From the NCBI GenBank assembly GCA_023974075.1, contig CM043800.1, positions 37,973,877 through 38,037,876 of the forward strand: a stretch of 64,000 bases of DNA, given 5' to 3'. Numbering within the stretch: position 1 is the first letter of the stretch; each line of letters starts with the position of its first letter. Below the pieces are notes generated by a model that was given only the letters and a program-made list of their open reading frames with translations, was not told the DNA's origin and did not search any database. Below, piece by piece: positions 1-10,850 of this stretch. Source of the DNA: Chaenocephalus aceratus. Taxonomy: Eukaryota; Chordata; Actinopteri; Perciformes; Channichthyidae. Made by a program: the position numbers and the translations under genes.

Positions 1-1098
1 AACCCCCAGTGTTTCTGATTGTGGTGTTGAAACAGGTGTAATTCAACCTCGGAACTTTTGCAAAGAATAAGGGCTTTTTTTAACTCCGCGTTGGCTAAAG
101 GGAAGTAAACGTCGTATTTAGAGCAATTGTGTCGAGGGTTGTCTGTCCCCATTATTTCAGTGGCACACATTGGTTCTACCGGGGCAGGAATTATGTGGAG
201 CAGGGGTCTGGCTCCCATACAAACGAGGCAGTCATCGCCTGTGTCTAGCGCAGCTTGTTGTGCCATCAGTAACCAGTTGTTGCTGTTTGCTGAGCGTCCC
301 GAGATTCCAGTTGCTACTTGGAACTCTTGATCAGTTGTCCACTCCTTAGTGGAGTGGATCACCACCCCCTTTTGGATGGATACTATGTCAGATTGTGGTC
401 TTTTAATGCGACCGGACCTGCATACGTATATAGAGAATTGGGGGCTTGGCGATGTCTTGGGCCATAGATAAAAGGATGCGCAAGGGGGTTCATCTTTCTT
501 GGGTGGGGGTACCCCCGTTAAGTCTAACTGTACTATGAGGCCAGATGAGGATTTTGCTAGATGTACTCTTTGCCTTACTTTTTTCGCTGTTCCTGTTGAC
601 GATGAACTCCAATCCGCCCCTGTCTCTCCCACCAAGTCGGTCCACGCTCGACCATAGCTATATCTTTCATTGGGATCGCCTTTTCCGAACCAAAGTCTAG
701 CGTCATGTACCATTGGTATTTGTTTCCCCACGACCCTCCTTTTGGTTGCGTTCATTTGACAAACTGGTGTACGGGATGAGGGTAGTGGTGCTTGAGTCCG
801 AGGGTAGGCAAAGTGTCAGCGAGATGTGTCTTAATGCATCTTCTGGTTACATTGGGTGAAATTTGCCGTATCTACTGTGCCGGCCACATTGCGGACGTGT
901 CTAGTTAGGCTGTTTTTTGGAGGAGAAAAGGTATCTTGTGTAGTTTCATTTTGTGGGGAATTTGGATTATTACTTTGGTCAATGATTTGCCCTCCCCCTT
1001 TCACCCACTATGATAATGATTATTCCAACAATGATGAAAAAACAAAGTGTTAAGGTCAAGCAATAGAGGTGTTGGTTAGGTCCTGAGTTCTTCTTCAT
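1..1098 (-). pseudogene. env: ERV envelope (surface part), partial, runs off left edge
   Basis: Read on the minus strand, a short frame begins with ATG at 1098 and encodes a leader with a strongly hydrophobic stretch (motif FFIIVGIIIIIVG); it stops at 979. A second frame is open from 815 to the left edge, with its first ATG at 755. That frame encodes a soluble, cysteine-containing product with the motif CLVCMGARPLL, which I associate with surface domains of fish ERV envelopes. It lies directly 3' of integrase, as env should. The leader and body are in different frames, so the copy is broken or carries an indel. The transmembrane subunit and LTR would lie left of the window. Seen: frames, hydrophobic leader, position. 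Inferred: Env identity. Confidence 0.6.
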
Positions 1099-1233
1099 CT
1101 TCGTTTTTCTTTGTAAAAGTTCTTTGGTGTATCAGTGTAGGTGAGTGTCTCTTGTGTGGTGTGTGTATGTGATGCGTGTGGTGTACCGCCTACTTTGGGG
1201 GAGCGGTCCCTTGTTGTGCCTCCTCGCCGGCTG

Positions 1234-2834
1234 TTATCTCCTGGGCTGTCGTTGGTTCTCCTGTTGTCTCCTCCTCCTCGGAAGTTGAGCGATCTGTCCA
1301 CACTTGGGGGTTGGGGGGGCTTCGGTTGTTTGCCTGATGTTCAGTTGGCCTAGGTCCTGGATGGTGTCAGCGAGGTTCCCTGGTAGGTGCTGGTGCTTCC
1401 ACACACCTGCTCCAGTGGTACCACGTGTCTCTTTTCCGTCTACTCTGACTGCATGATCTGTTCGCTGGGTTACCTTGAGTGGTTCAGAGAACCTTGGAGC
1501 ACACCACTTGGGTTTGATCGTCTTCAGGCGGACGTCTTCAGGGCGGACGTATTCAGCGTCCCTGCTGCCCTCAGCTTCCTCTGTGTGTCCTTTGGCTCTG
1601 GCTGCTGTGGATTCGTCTGCGAACTCTGCAACGAGCATTTTAGTTGTTTATAGTAGGCCTGGTGCCCCACTTGTCATACAGTTCCTTTGAAACCGTGGCT
1701 CCCGCCCCTGGGCCTGGGAACTGGTGCCCATGAGTCATCTCATATGGAGTGAACCCAGTGGTCCTGCAAATGGAACTCCTGATAGCCAATAGGGCGAGAG
1801 GTAGTGCCTCCAACATGTCATTCCTGTTTCTTCCATCGCCTTTGCTAGTTTCTGTTTTAGATTTAAGTTCATTCTCTCAACCTTTCCCTGTGATTGTGGA
1901 TGATACACTGCTCCAAATCTGTGGGTTAGCCCAAGAGAGGCTTCCACCACCGCTAAATCGTGATTTTTGAAGTGGCTGCCATTGTCACTGCGAATCTTTT
2001 TGGGGAACCCGTGTTCTTGGAATGTAGGTTTGTACCAGGAAGTTGATTACAGACTGGCTGTCTTCTTTTGCACAGGGGATGGCTTCTGGCCACCCTGTGT
2101 AGGCATCCACAACCATGAGTATGTACCTCTTTCCCCTATGTCTGTCTATCATGTCTGTATAGTCTATGACTATCTCCTCCCCTGCCATTGTTATTGTTAC
2201 TGCAGGAAACTTTCCCTCATGTGGTTTGATGGTTGCCCTCACATTGTAGCGTCCACAAATACTGCATTCTTCAAGATGATTGGCTATTAAATCTGGTAGG
2301 TAAGGGTGCCACCAATGGGTCAGGGCCCTAACCATTTGGTTCTTTCCTACGTGTGCCATTGAGTGTGCTTCCTTCATCATAGCTCTTACCCACCCTGGTG
2401 GGATCACTGGCCTCCCGTCTGGGGAGTACCAAATGTCATTTGCTCCCTTTCTTGCCCCTTTGTTTCTCCAGGCCGTTAGTTCTTGCGGGGAAGCTTTAGA
2501 TTGTTCTTTAGCCAACGCCTCATCTGTTCTGGCTTCTAGTATTCCTTCTTGGGGAGCCCGTACAACCATTTGTGAGAATGTGGCTTCGTATCCGGCTGCC
2601 TGCTTGGCGGCCAGATCGGCGGCATTGTTTCCATCGGTTAGGTACCCTGTGGTTTTGGAGTGTCCTTTGCATTTGATTACAGCTACTCTGTTGGCTTTCA
2701 TGATAGCCTCCTCTAACGCCTTGATTTCGTGATAGTGTTTCACTGGTGTTCCTGTACTAGTTACGAATCCTGCCCTGAGCCATCTTTTTAGGTCGTGGTG
2801 CACTACCCCGTGTACGTATGCTGAGTCTGTGTAC
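1234..2834 (-). pseudogene. pol: ERV pol fragment: RNase H C-terminal part plus integrase
   Basis: The minus strand starts abruptly at 2834 inside RNase H (YTDSAY, then the KCKGHS region). It continues in one frame to 1985 through the H2C2 zinc-binding part (H..H, CSIC) and the first catalytic Asp (VIDYTD). One base shift later come SDNGSHF (second Asp) and QGKVERMN (catalytic Glu, about 1850-1960). After another shift, 1638-1234 carries the integrase C-terminal domain (KPKW..PRF, then RTDHAVRV). All three DDE residues are present, but the reading frame is split at least three ways. The arrangement is gamma/epsilon-retrovirus-like. Reverse transcriptase, protease and gag are absent because a different LTR element begins at 2835. 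Confidence 0.8.
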
Positions 2835-3373
2835 TGTTAGGAGATTTGGGTGGTAACTAGGCCGCATTTCCAAATCTCCCCGCGTCCCTAAAACAAGCTG
2901 TTATCTTACATGAAGGAAATCCAGAGCATACACTTAACCGTTAAACAATAATCCACTTTAATGGCAATATACAATGCAATACAATCAAATACATTACCAT
3001 ACACAACCATATCGTATCATATGTAATGTCAGGAGTTTGGCCTACTCCTGGCTCCTGCCCACAGGCCGCCACGACCTCCCAGTCCCAGCGGCGCGAGGAG
3101 AGAGAGGCAGAACACAGCGGGGTTCCTGTCTATATACCTCGCTGACCCAAGGAGGAGTTATCTGCGCCTCCCTTCCAGACCAGTGATTGGCTGCCCAAAT
3201 TATCATCAACACCCCACATCAGGGATGACTGTATGTTAACTCCTGACCTTCCCCCTCTTCCTTTGTCCTCAAAAAACCACATGTTAGCAGGCCCAAAACC
3301 AGCCCAGTTTTCTACACAAATCATTTCAAGCTTCTTCACAGTTTGCATGAATACATACAAATATTTCCTTACA
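2835..3373 (-). repeat. 3' LTR of the LIM-carrying element
   Basis: This is a 539-bp repeat of 9431-9969. On the minus strand it begins TGTAAGGAAATA and ends ATCTCCTAACA. A TATATA box (3131-3136) followed about 170 bp later by an ATTAAA poly(A) signal (2957-2962, minus sense) gives a plausible U3-R-U5 layout. It abuts the broken RNase H of the neighbouring ERV at 2834. Near its U5 end (2846-2853) it differs from the other LTR in a tight cluster. Confidence 0.85.
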
Positions 3374-3385
3374 ATTCCCTCTTTT
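3374..3385 (-). other. polypurine tract
   Basis: The minus-strand sequence AAAAGAGGGAAT directly precedes the TGTAAGG start of the 3' LTR. This is the expected plus-strand primer position, and it fixes the element orientation as minus. Confidence 0.75.
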
Positions 3386-3457
3386 GCACTCTTAAACAAG
3401 AGTGCAACTTACACAAGGCACTTGCAAAAAAACTGCATCCTTGTCTGCTGAGTCTCC

Positions 3458-3792
3458 ATACTTTTTATTCTCAGTGTCCACAGTGAAGGGCACTCCGTCC
3501 AGGCTCTCGTTGCAGATGACGCAGCGGAAGCAACCGGGGCGGTAAGACTTCCCCAGGGCCTGCCGGCCTGCATGTCCATGATTAGATGTCCACCTGCGTT
3601 GCACTTGTCTGCAGACTGCTGGAACCCAGAGTACAGAAAGTCCTCTTCACAGAAAACCCTTCCTGCGTCATAGTAGAACGCCTTCCCTCTCAGCCTTCGA
3701 CTACAGGTGCTGCAACTGTCATGGTAGAGGCTGCCCATAGCTTGGCAGGCCTGGCTGGCTCCATACACCGTCTTGTTGCACTTAACACACAC
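3458..3792 (-). pseudogene. captured LIM-domain segment (Ajuba/LIMD1/WTIP type) inside the LTR element
   Basis: The minus frame from 3792 encodes a LIM zinc finger ([49 protein letters not shown]). It is followed, after a frameshift near 3590, by the start of the second LIM domain ([32 protein letters not shown]). The spacing and wording are those of the C-terminal LIM domains of the Ajuba family (AJUBA, LIMD1, WTIP), which are cytoplasmic and junctional adaptors that scaffold signalling and P-body proteins. LIM1 runs straight into LIM2 without an intron, so the source was processed RNA. A few residues between the zinc ligands of LIM1 are missing, and the similarity stops after TENK, about 70 bp before the polypurine tract. 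In place it occupies the env or accessory position. It is probably not functional as it stands. Confidence 0.85.
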
Positions 3793-4103
3793 ACTCCTGT
3801 TTCAGCGGAGAGTGGAGTCCCCTGTGCCATCCTGGCTTGCCGTGTCTTTGTCCCCTCTGATCCGCTGACGGCGGCTTCTGGGCTGCCTGCTAGAGAGATG
3901 TCTTCCTTCTCCTCCGGCTTGCTGATGGCGGCTTCCGAGTCGCTGCTGAATAGATGTCCTCCCGATCTTCCTTCTCCGGTCCGATGATGATGCCTCCTGG
4001 GACGACTGCTGGATGGATGTCCTCGAGGTCCTTCTCCTCCAGTCCGCTGATGACAGCATCCGAGTCGACCTCCATGATGAGAGCCGATCCGTCCTGATGT
4101 CGT

Positions 4104-4364
4104 CTAGGGTCCTCGCAGTGTTTTCCCCGCCGCACACTGGCTCCAGTGTACCAGTTGTCCCCCTTTCCTTGTAGGCGGACGGCACGGGATGTCCTCTGGG
4201 TCACTCGGTCGGGGCCGGAGAGCCTGGGGTTGACAGTCAGCCTCCTGCGTCTCGGGTCCCCCTTTTGGCATCACAACCTGTGTGGAGAAATCTGATACAA
4301 ATCCCTCAAGCCTACGCTCCGGGCTCTGGGGCCCTCGGCTGTTTGACCCACCAGTGCGTGGCAA
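4104..4364 (-). pseudogene. pol: integrase C-terminal remnant of the LIM-carrying element
   Basis: The minus strand encodes VTQRTSRAVRLQGKGDNWY (4204 leftward) and, in the next frame, LVHWSQCAAGKTL. Together these match the C-terminal tail of gamma-like fish retroviral integrases, split by one frameshift. No catalytic core was found upstream. The frame continues leftward to 3890 as an acidic stretch with an imperfect internal repeat (SGLEEKDLEDIHPA and GPEKEDREDIYSA), then stops before the LIM segment. Confidence 0.65.
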
Positions 4365-4369
4365 CTTGG

Positions 4370-7300
4370 AGCCTGTTGGTGGGGTGTCTTAAAACACAGA
4401 CGTCTGTGCACAGGTTTTCTAAATTAATTGTGCAGCTTCAGAATCTTAATACTTGGACTGTGCCCACTAAATAAGAACCCCAACATCTTTAGGTAAACTA
4501 AATAACATATTTCAATAGCTCTGAATTTCTGACAAGCATCTGTATTTATTTTTAAATGAAATCCCTGAGATCCCATTAAAAATCTAAAAATATGATTTGA
4601 ACTGTTAATGTTTCTGGTAAAGAAACACACTAATCTTATGGATTCAAAAACAACCAAAATCACAATACTAACAAAGTGAATGGCTTCCTGGTGATACTGC
4701 TTTACCCGTCAGTGCTTAGATATTATCCCACTAAAAAATGAATACAGAATTCCCACAAACTGTCATCAAATGTCTTTCTATTACAAATGTAGATGAAATG
4801 TATATCCCCATAATGACCTAAACAATAAAGTCTATGGCTTTTACTTCTTTACCAGGCTAGTTACATGATGTTGTCTGTTGAAACATTACTCACAGGTCAG
4901 CTCCCAGCATTCCATTCTGGACTTACATCTCTCCCAGCAGCCCCTTGGCCACTGATTCTCTATCTGTGTTACCTGCTATAACTCAATCAATATTAGAGAC
5001 ATGTCAACATTCATCAAACAGTGTGTTATCCCCAGATATGGAGCAGGTCAATTCTAAAACTGTCAATCAATGGTCAGATTGAACAATGGAGTTGGGCCAG
5101 CCGGTTCCTTTCAGTCCCTAAATGAAAAATGTACATTGTAAAGTTTACACTCCCCCTTTTTTACACATTTTCTCATGTGTAAACAAAAACCTGTATGGGA
5201 AGAAAACCTTCAGGTCATAATGGATTATAAGACAATACCAAACATTTTTCCCAGTAAACACTTGAGAGTGTTTCTCTCCATCATTCAGTCCTAAAAGAAA
5301 CAGAATTCCAAATGTCATAGTTTGAGTTTCACATTCTGCAAACGGCCACCTCCTGTGGGAGTGAAACATCATGAAGCAGATTAGATACGGTTTCCCCTTT
5401 TGTGCAATGTTAGGAAACCTCTCATTTCACACATTATTATCACACAAAAATAATGTGTTAGTCCAAAACATGCTTGATTAGTCATCGTTTTAAATCATGC
5501 AGTTGCACTGATCAGGTGCAGACATACACACACTCACACTCACACTGTCAGGTTGTAAAGTCAGGTTTGGTCAGGTTCACCGCAGAGTCAGTCATTGACA
5601 GTGCCTTCCCAAGTTACCCTGTCGGTCAGTTGGTCTCAGTCTTTTTGGCCATGTGTCGTGCTCTGCAGAGACTTTGATGTTCCAGCACAGGCCAGCATCC
5701 TCCGTCTATACAAATCTGTATATATGGAGCGCCATCATTTATTAATTCACAATTACAACTATAATGTTCAAGATATCTCCAACCCCTCCTTGCCGTTTCC
5801 CACATTCCCTGAAAAGTGTCTAGCCAAAAAAATGTCACTTCCTTATTGTACTATTACTATTACTGCAATTCATTTACACCTAATTAGTATCAAAATGACT
5901 AATAGATCTATTTCAGAAACATGTGTACATCACTATTATCTTGTGTCAAAACATTACTAGGATCTGTAAAGATCTGCTATGTATTCCATAACTCATTCTA
6001 TCAATTTATCTTCAATTCTGGTGCACTTAAAGAACAATGTTACCCTCTTTAACAGTGCGTGGAACTCTGGGTGTCTGAACATGAAACCAGTACCTCAAAT
6101 TGAAATACTATATTTTGTTTAGAACCAGCTTTCCCTTCAACATGACCTATATAAATAAATATTTATCTGATCTCATAGAGCTGTTACTAAAACTCTCCCT
6201 TTGAACTGATCAATACTGTAACAAATTAAAACACTACCAAATTCACACACGAATAAAAAGTCCAGTGCATACTTCCTTCATGCCCCCCCCTTTTTTTTAT
6301 CAGTGTGTATTAGACTGATTTTCCACTTCCCTTTAATAGTTCCCCTCTTTTCCGCTATTTTTATTTACCACTTGACTAATTTATGGTCCATACATCTTCT
6401 TATCTTCACTTATTTATCAAGTCAATTCAAGTTCTTTACAATACATTAGTAGATACCTTGTGGAGTCTTCACAATAACTAATCCCCTCTAGGATATGAAA
6501 TCCATTCATCTTCAAGCAGATACTATGTCCTTATTTATCTTTTGTTCATGATAACAATGGTATAACAACCACACGTCTTCAATTCTGGTCCACCTAAAAA
6601 TCAATGTTAAACTCTCAGCAGTGTGTGGAACCCTGGATGTCCGAACATGCAACCATTACTCCCTCCTTTATCAAGGATTTAAAAACAGAAGTCATTTCAT
6701 ATTTCCCATGGTAATAACTATGCTACAATGGTGAAATCAATTATTTAGATTGGAATACTATATCTGGCTTGGCACCAGCTCTCCCTTTAACATTATCCAT
6801 ACAGATAAAGATTTGTCTTATAGAGTGGTTCCTAAAACTATCCCACTACTTTATTCACACAATAAAAATGTCAAAGAATATTTTGTTAACCTGATGAAAA
6901 GATTGAAGAATATGGTTGTACTCTGAACCCTCAGTGTGTTCTCATTTTACTCTAATAGTTTACTGCTATTTTTAATTTAATAAATCTTTCTGTCTTTACG
7001 TATTTATGCTTTAAATGTGCGTTTTGTGAATAAGTGTGTTTATGTGTAAACTCACTCATTCCCGTTTCCTTTTCTCCTCCTCTGGTTTTCTCAAGCCGTG
7101 ACCCCGGCCTCCTCACTTCTAATCGACCATGCCAACTCCTCTGATTCTGTGTTCTCTTCAGTCCATCAGCTGTAACTTCATCAGCTGTAACTCTTTCAGG
7201 CAGCCATTGGCCCAGTTACATCTGCAGCTCCCATCATGCTAATGTTCCTGCACTGCTTTGCATTTCATCTTCCTTTACAGTCTCCCTGCTGTTTTTATGG

Positions 7301-9410
7301 AGGGGGATTCTGCTCTCATGTCCCACACTTTGCTCTTGTGCTCAGCTTGGAACTTCATGGTCCCGTCTGAGGGACTGATGAGCGTAGATCTCTGCCTGTC
7401 AGCATGCTGTTTGGTTCTGGATGCCACAGGTGGAGATAGTTCTGGCTGCAGTCTTGTTGTTGTTGTTTCAGCTCTGGTTCTCTGTCTGTTCGATGGAGAA
7501 GGAGGAGTCTCCCGTTGGGTTAGGTCTTTTGTCTGCTTGGAGGGTCGGGATCGTAGCCTTTTCTAACTCAGAGGGGGAGTCCAGGTCTCGGGACGCATTA
7601 CCTATAGGAAGTCTAGCACACTGAGGTTAAATAAATCCAACCCTTTCCACTCTGACTCTTTGTAATCATACTATCTGTCTTAATTGTTAAATGCCATCTA
7701 AACAACCTAATTGATGTCTACAAATGATATTACAAAAACTCACTCTAAAAATTGTTTCATCCATTGCTACATATTTACCCAACATAACTCTTTCAGGAAA
7801 CCATTTTCTCCTATACATTGAAAAACGTACATGTTTCCAGCATCACATATTCCACACACTACGAAAGAACATCTACATATTTTCTCCAATATTTTAAGCT
7901 AGTTTCTATAACAAGATTATCATGTGTGACATAATAATCAGATGTCTTGTTTGCTAACCAAAATATTAAACTTTAAAATCTCTTTTGACCAGTTGAAGTC
8001 CTGCTTACTTCATCTTTAAACTCTTCTTTAATTTGAAACCAAAAAAGGTCTTCCTTCTCCACCATGATCCTATCTCTATATCAAAGTCCAGACAAACTGA
8101 TGATTTATCTCTATAAACCATGAGGAATGAAAACACTATTCTCCCTTACTTCAGTTCTAAATCAAATGAGCCAGACAGGAAACCCCCTTTAACCACTTGC
8201 TTATCCTATTATTTTGATCAAAGTTGTGTTACAAGCAGGTTAGATCTGTAATGAATTAAAATCAATATTTAAAGACGCAATATAAGTTAAATATATTGTT
8301 AAGCTAATTACTGTTTTATTGTGAAGGCCTCTCTGGCGAACAGCGGCCTTTGGTTTTATTTTGAAAGGCCGTTCCGGAACAGCGACAATCGTTCTAATGC
8401 ATTAACTATAGTCGTGAAAGAGACAAGGAGGGGGAAGGCGTGTGGAAGCAAGCAATGAACTGAAAATGCCACCAATCCTGTTTTAACGTGATGGCGCACA
8501 TTGAAAACCGAAGCGCCCTGTCATAACTGACAAGCGTTCAAAAACCTTTCTGCTTATCTCTTAGGCCACTACTTTTTGTTTTATTCATAACCTAAAAATA
8601 CAATTGTGATGAATAGCTTGCTTTTGTACCATTACATTTACCAACATAAAACAAGGTCTGTACTAATCAACAATGACAACCTACAGACAGCTCATTTATT
8701 TAAATATACGCACTATATTGACTTCGTTTTTTTTTTATCTGACTTCTTCACTCTTCTGAGTGCTTTGGTCACAGAAGTATTTCAGGTAAAAATCACACAG
8801 ATTTATTCCCCGTACAGTTTGTCCGGCTTGATAACGTGCTACATATGTCGTCACGCAGGACTCTCTGCCTACCTTGCGATCAACGTTATGTTTACGTCAG
8901 CCTTTCAAATAATTTTTACAGACAAGGGAAACGGGAGCCGGTCTCGTCACAATGTAGGTGACGTTAGCGCTCTCTCCCAAGGATTTAACAGATAAAAGTC
9001 CGCTGACACTTTCGCTTATTTGGTCTTGGACTCTTATTTACCCCCAGTTATAAACGGCGGATCGATCTGAAATATCGATCATCCAGGTTCCGTCGTGTAA
9101 GACTCACACCTACATCCCACGAACTGCACCGCTCCTACGCCACTTCAGGACTAAAATACCTGAGATCCACGCAAACTGCTTTTATTTCTTGTTACGCAGG
9201 ACTCTCTATACCTGGCGATCAACGTTCACGTGTTATATATAACTTTCCTAACATGGTAAAAAATATGCATTGTATACTCCATTCAAACTTCAAAAACACT
9301 CTGAAACGCCTACAGACAATCCTACAGGGCCCTGCTATTGTCCGAGGCGTCTAAAAGTGCTTGTTCCCGACCCAGTGTGGTCCTCTGAATCCTTCCACAG
9401 CTCATGTTTA
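4370..9410 (-). other. interior of the LTR element without recognisable genes
   Basis: About 5 kb, AT-rich in its central part, with only short shadow frames on either strand. I found no reverse transcriptase, protease, nucleocapsid knuckle or Env signature. It contains an imperfect tandem duplication (6003-7000). It also contains a proline/serine/glutamine-rich minus-strand stretch (about 7300-7610) that could be gag debris. Near the 5' LTR there is a short motif (ACGCAGGACTCTCT ... GCGATCAACGTT) present twice, near 8855 and 9194. Confidence 0.5.
6003..7000. repeat. imperfect tandem duplication, period about 570 bp
   Basis: The block starting ATCTTCAATTCTGGTGCACTTAAAG at about 6009 recurs near 6576 with many substitutions and a roughly 100-bp insertion. 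Matching segments include GTGTCTGAACATG/GTGTCCGAACATG, the ACCAGCT..CCCTT..ACAT region and ATAGTTTACTGCTATTTTT. The copies are clearly older than the LTR pair, so this duplication predates the last mobilisation. Confidence 0.6.
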
Positions 9411-9428
9411 TTCAGCGTCGAGTCACCA
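9411..9428 (-). other. primer-binding-site-like sequence
   Basis: The minus strand reads TGGTGACTCGACGCTGAA two bases after the 5' LTR. TGG is the expected start of a retroviral primer-binding site, complementary to a tRNA CCA end. It partly resembles a tRNA-Trp complement but does not match perfectly, so the primer tRNA is not assigned. Confidence 0.5.
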
Positions 9429-9430
9429 TT

Positions 9431-9969
9431 TGTTAGGAGATATAAATGATAACTAGGCCGCATTTCCAAATCTCCCCGCGTCCCTAAAACAAGCTGTTAT
9501 CTTACATGAAGGAAATCCAGAGCATACACTTAACCGTTAAACAATAATCCACTTTAATGGTAATATACAATGCAATACAATCAAATACATTACCATACAC
9601 AACCATATCGTATCATATGTGTAATGTCAGGAGTTTGGCCTACTCCTGGCTCCTGCCCACAGGCCGCCACGACCTCCCAGTCCCAGCGGCGCGAGGAGAG
9701 AGAGGCAGAACACAGCGGGGTTCCTGTCTATATACCTCGCTGACCCAAGGAGGAGTTATCTGCGCCTCCCTTCCAGACCAGTGATTGGCTGCCCAAATTA
9801 TCATCACACCCCACATCAGGGATGACTGATGTTAACTCCTGACCTTCCCCCTCTTCCTTTGTCCTCAAAAAACCACATGTTAGCAGGCCCAAAACCAGCC
9901 CAGTTTTCTACACAAATCATTTTCAAGCTTCTTCACAGTTTGCATGAATACATACAATATTTCCTTACA
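9431..9969 (-). repeat. 5' LTR of the LIM-carrying element
   Basis: Same 539-bp length as 2835-3373 and the same TG...CA ends. A TATATA box lies at 9729-9734 and an ATTAAA signal at 9553-9558 (minus sense). Single-base differences from the 3' LTR are scattered, apart from the cluster near 9442-9449. Confidence 0.85.
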
Positions 9970-10043
9970 CTTCCTACACACATCGTAACATTTCTAAGGT
10001 TTATTGACATATCATATACGCAAACGGTGTAGTTATGCAATGA

Positions 10044-10285
10044 ATGAAAAACGTGGGTCGCAGGTTCCTCAACAGTGCATTACAAGACATCTATCAATAT
10101 TAGTATCAAATACTATGTTGAAGCACTTATTTGAACTGTATTATACATATGTATTATACTCTTATAAGTTGTATGTAGTATAATAAATGTGCACATACGA
10201 TAGTTTAATGGTGGAGGTATACACACATATTAATAGATGTCTTGTAATGCACTGTTGATGAACCTGCAACCCAAGTTTTTCATCT
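10044..10285. repeat. foldback (MITE-like) element
   Basis: Arms of about 53 bp (10044-10096 and 10233-10285) are inverted copies of each other with a few mismatches. They share AACAGTGCATTACAAGACAT. The 135-bp spacer is AT-rich. No target duplication was recognised. Confidence 0.75.
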
Positions 10286-10850
10286 CCGACCTTGTCAGGT
10301 ATTGAACATTCAATAAATAAAGAACACAGAATTATTAAATATAAAACACATAATTTGTGTGATTATACTAAATGATTTACAAATAAACACCACTGCATAT
10401 TTACAACTGTTACACATGCTGATGTAACGCAAATGTTTCCAACTTAGGATCAATAAAGTATATCTTATCTTAAGATGATCAATGGCTACTGCCATATTTG
10501 CAAAATGTGCCTCTGAACCTTGACAAGTGCATGTTTCAGGCTCATCAATTAACAACAGGAGGGGTCACAGACATAAGACCAGCAGTTAAATAAAGCTCTT
10601 CTGACCTTAGCTGTCATGTGGGTATATTAATGCTGCCCATTATGGGCACAAGCAATTTTCACCCATGTATTAATTATATGTTTTAAATGTGAGTGTTCCT
10701 ATCCCCTAAACCTCCAGGGATGTGCACAGTTTAAGACTGGCAACTTCTTATTATGGGAAATACGAAAACGTCTTTTAAAGCCACAACTCCCAGTAGAGAC
10801 GTGCCATAGATAACATGTTGCGAAACACAATAGCCAGCATGTGTAGTTCT

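Larger units (their letters stand above)
2835..9969 (-). mobile_element. LTR retroelement, non-autonomous, carrying a captured LIM-domain gene
   Basis: Two near-identical 539-bp direct repeats bound a 6.06-kb interior. On the minus strand the order is 5' LTR (9431-9969), primer-binding-like site (9411-9428), a long interior with no recognisable gag or reverse transcriptase, an integrase C-terminal remnant (about 4204-4130), a degenerate LIM-domain segment (3792-3458), a polypurine tract (3374-3385) and the 3' LTR (2835-3373). LTR termini read TG...CA. Only about a dozen differences separate the LTRs, so the insertion should be fairly recent even though the interior is mostly non-coding. That fits mobilisation in trans by a related retrovirus. 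I see no target-site duplication: the left flank is gtac, the right flank cttcc. Confidence 0.8.

Noticed and set aside
1141..1970. Plus-strand frames over the ERV
   Set aside because: Shadows of the minus-strand integrase, which carries the real motifs.
7258..7624. Plus-strand frame of 102 codons in the LTR element interior
   Set aside because: Cysteine/valine-rich shadow; the minus strand is the element's coding sense and no family is recognisable.
9411..9428. Firm assignment of the primer as tRNA-Trp
   Set aside because: TGGTGAC and GACG agree, but the alignment needs an offset; too weak to state.
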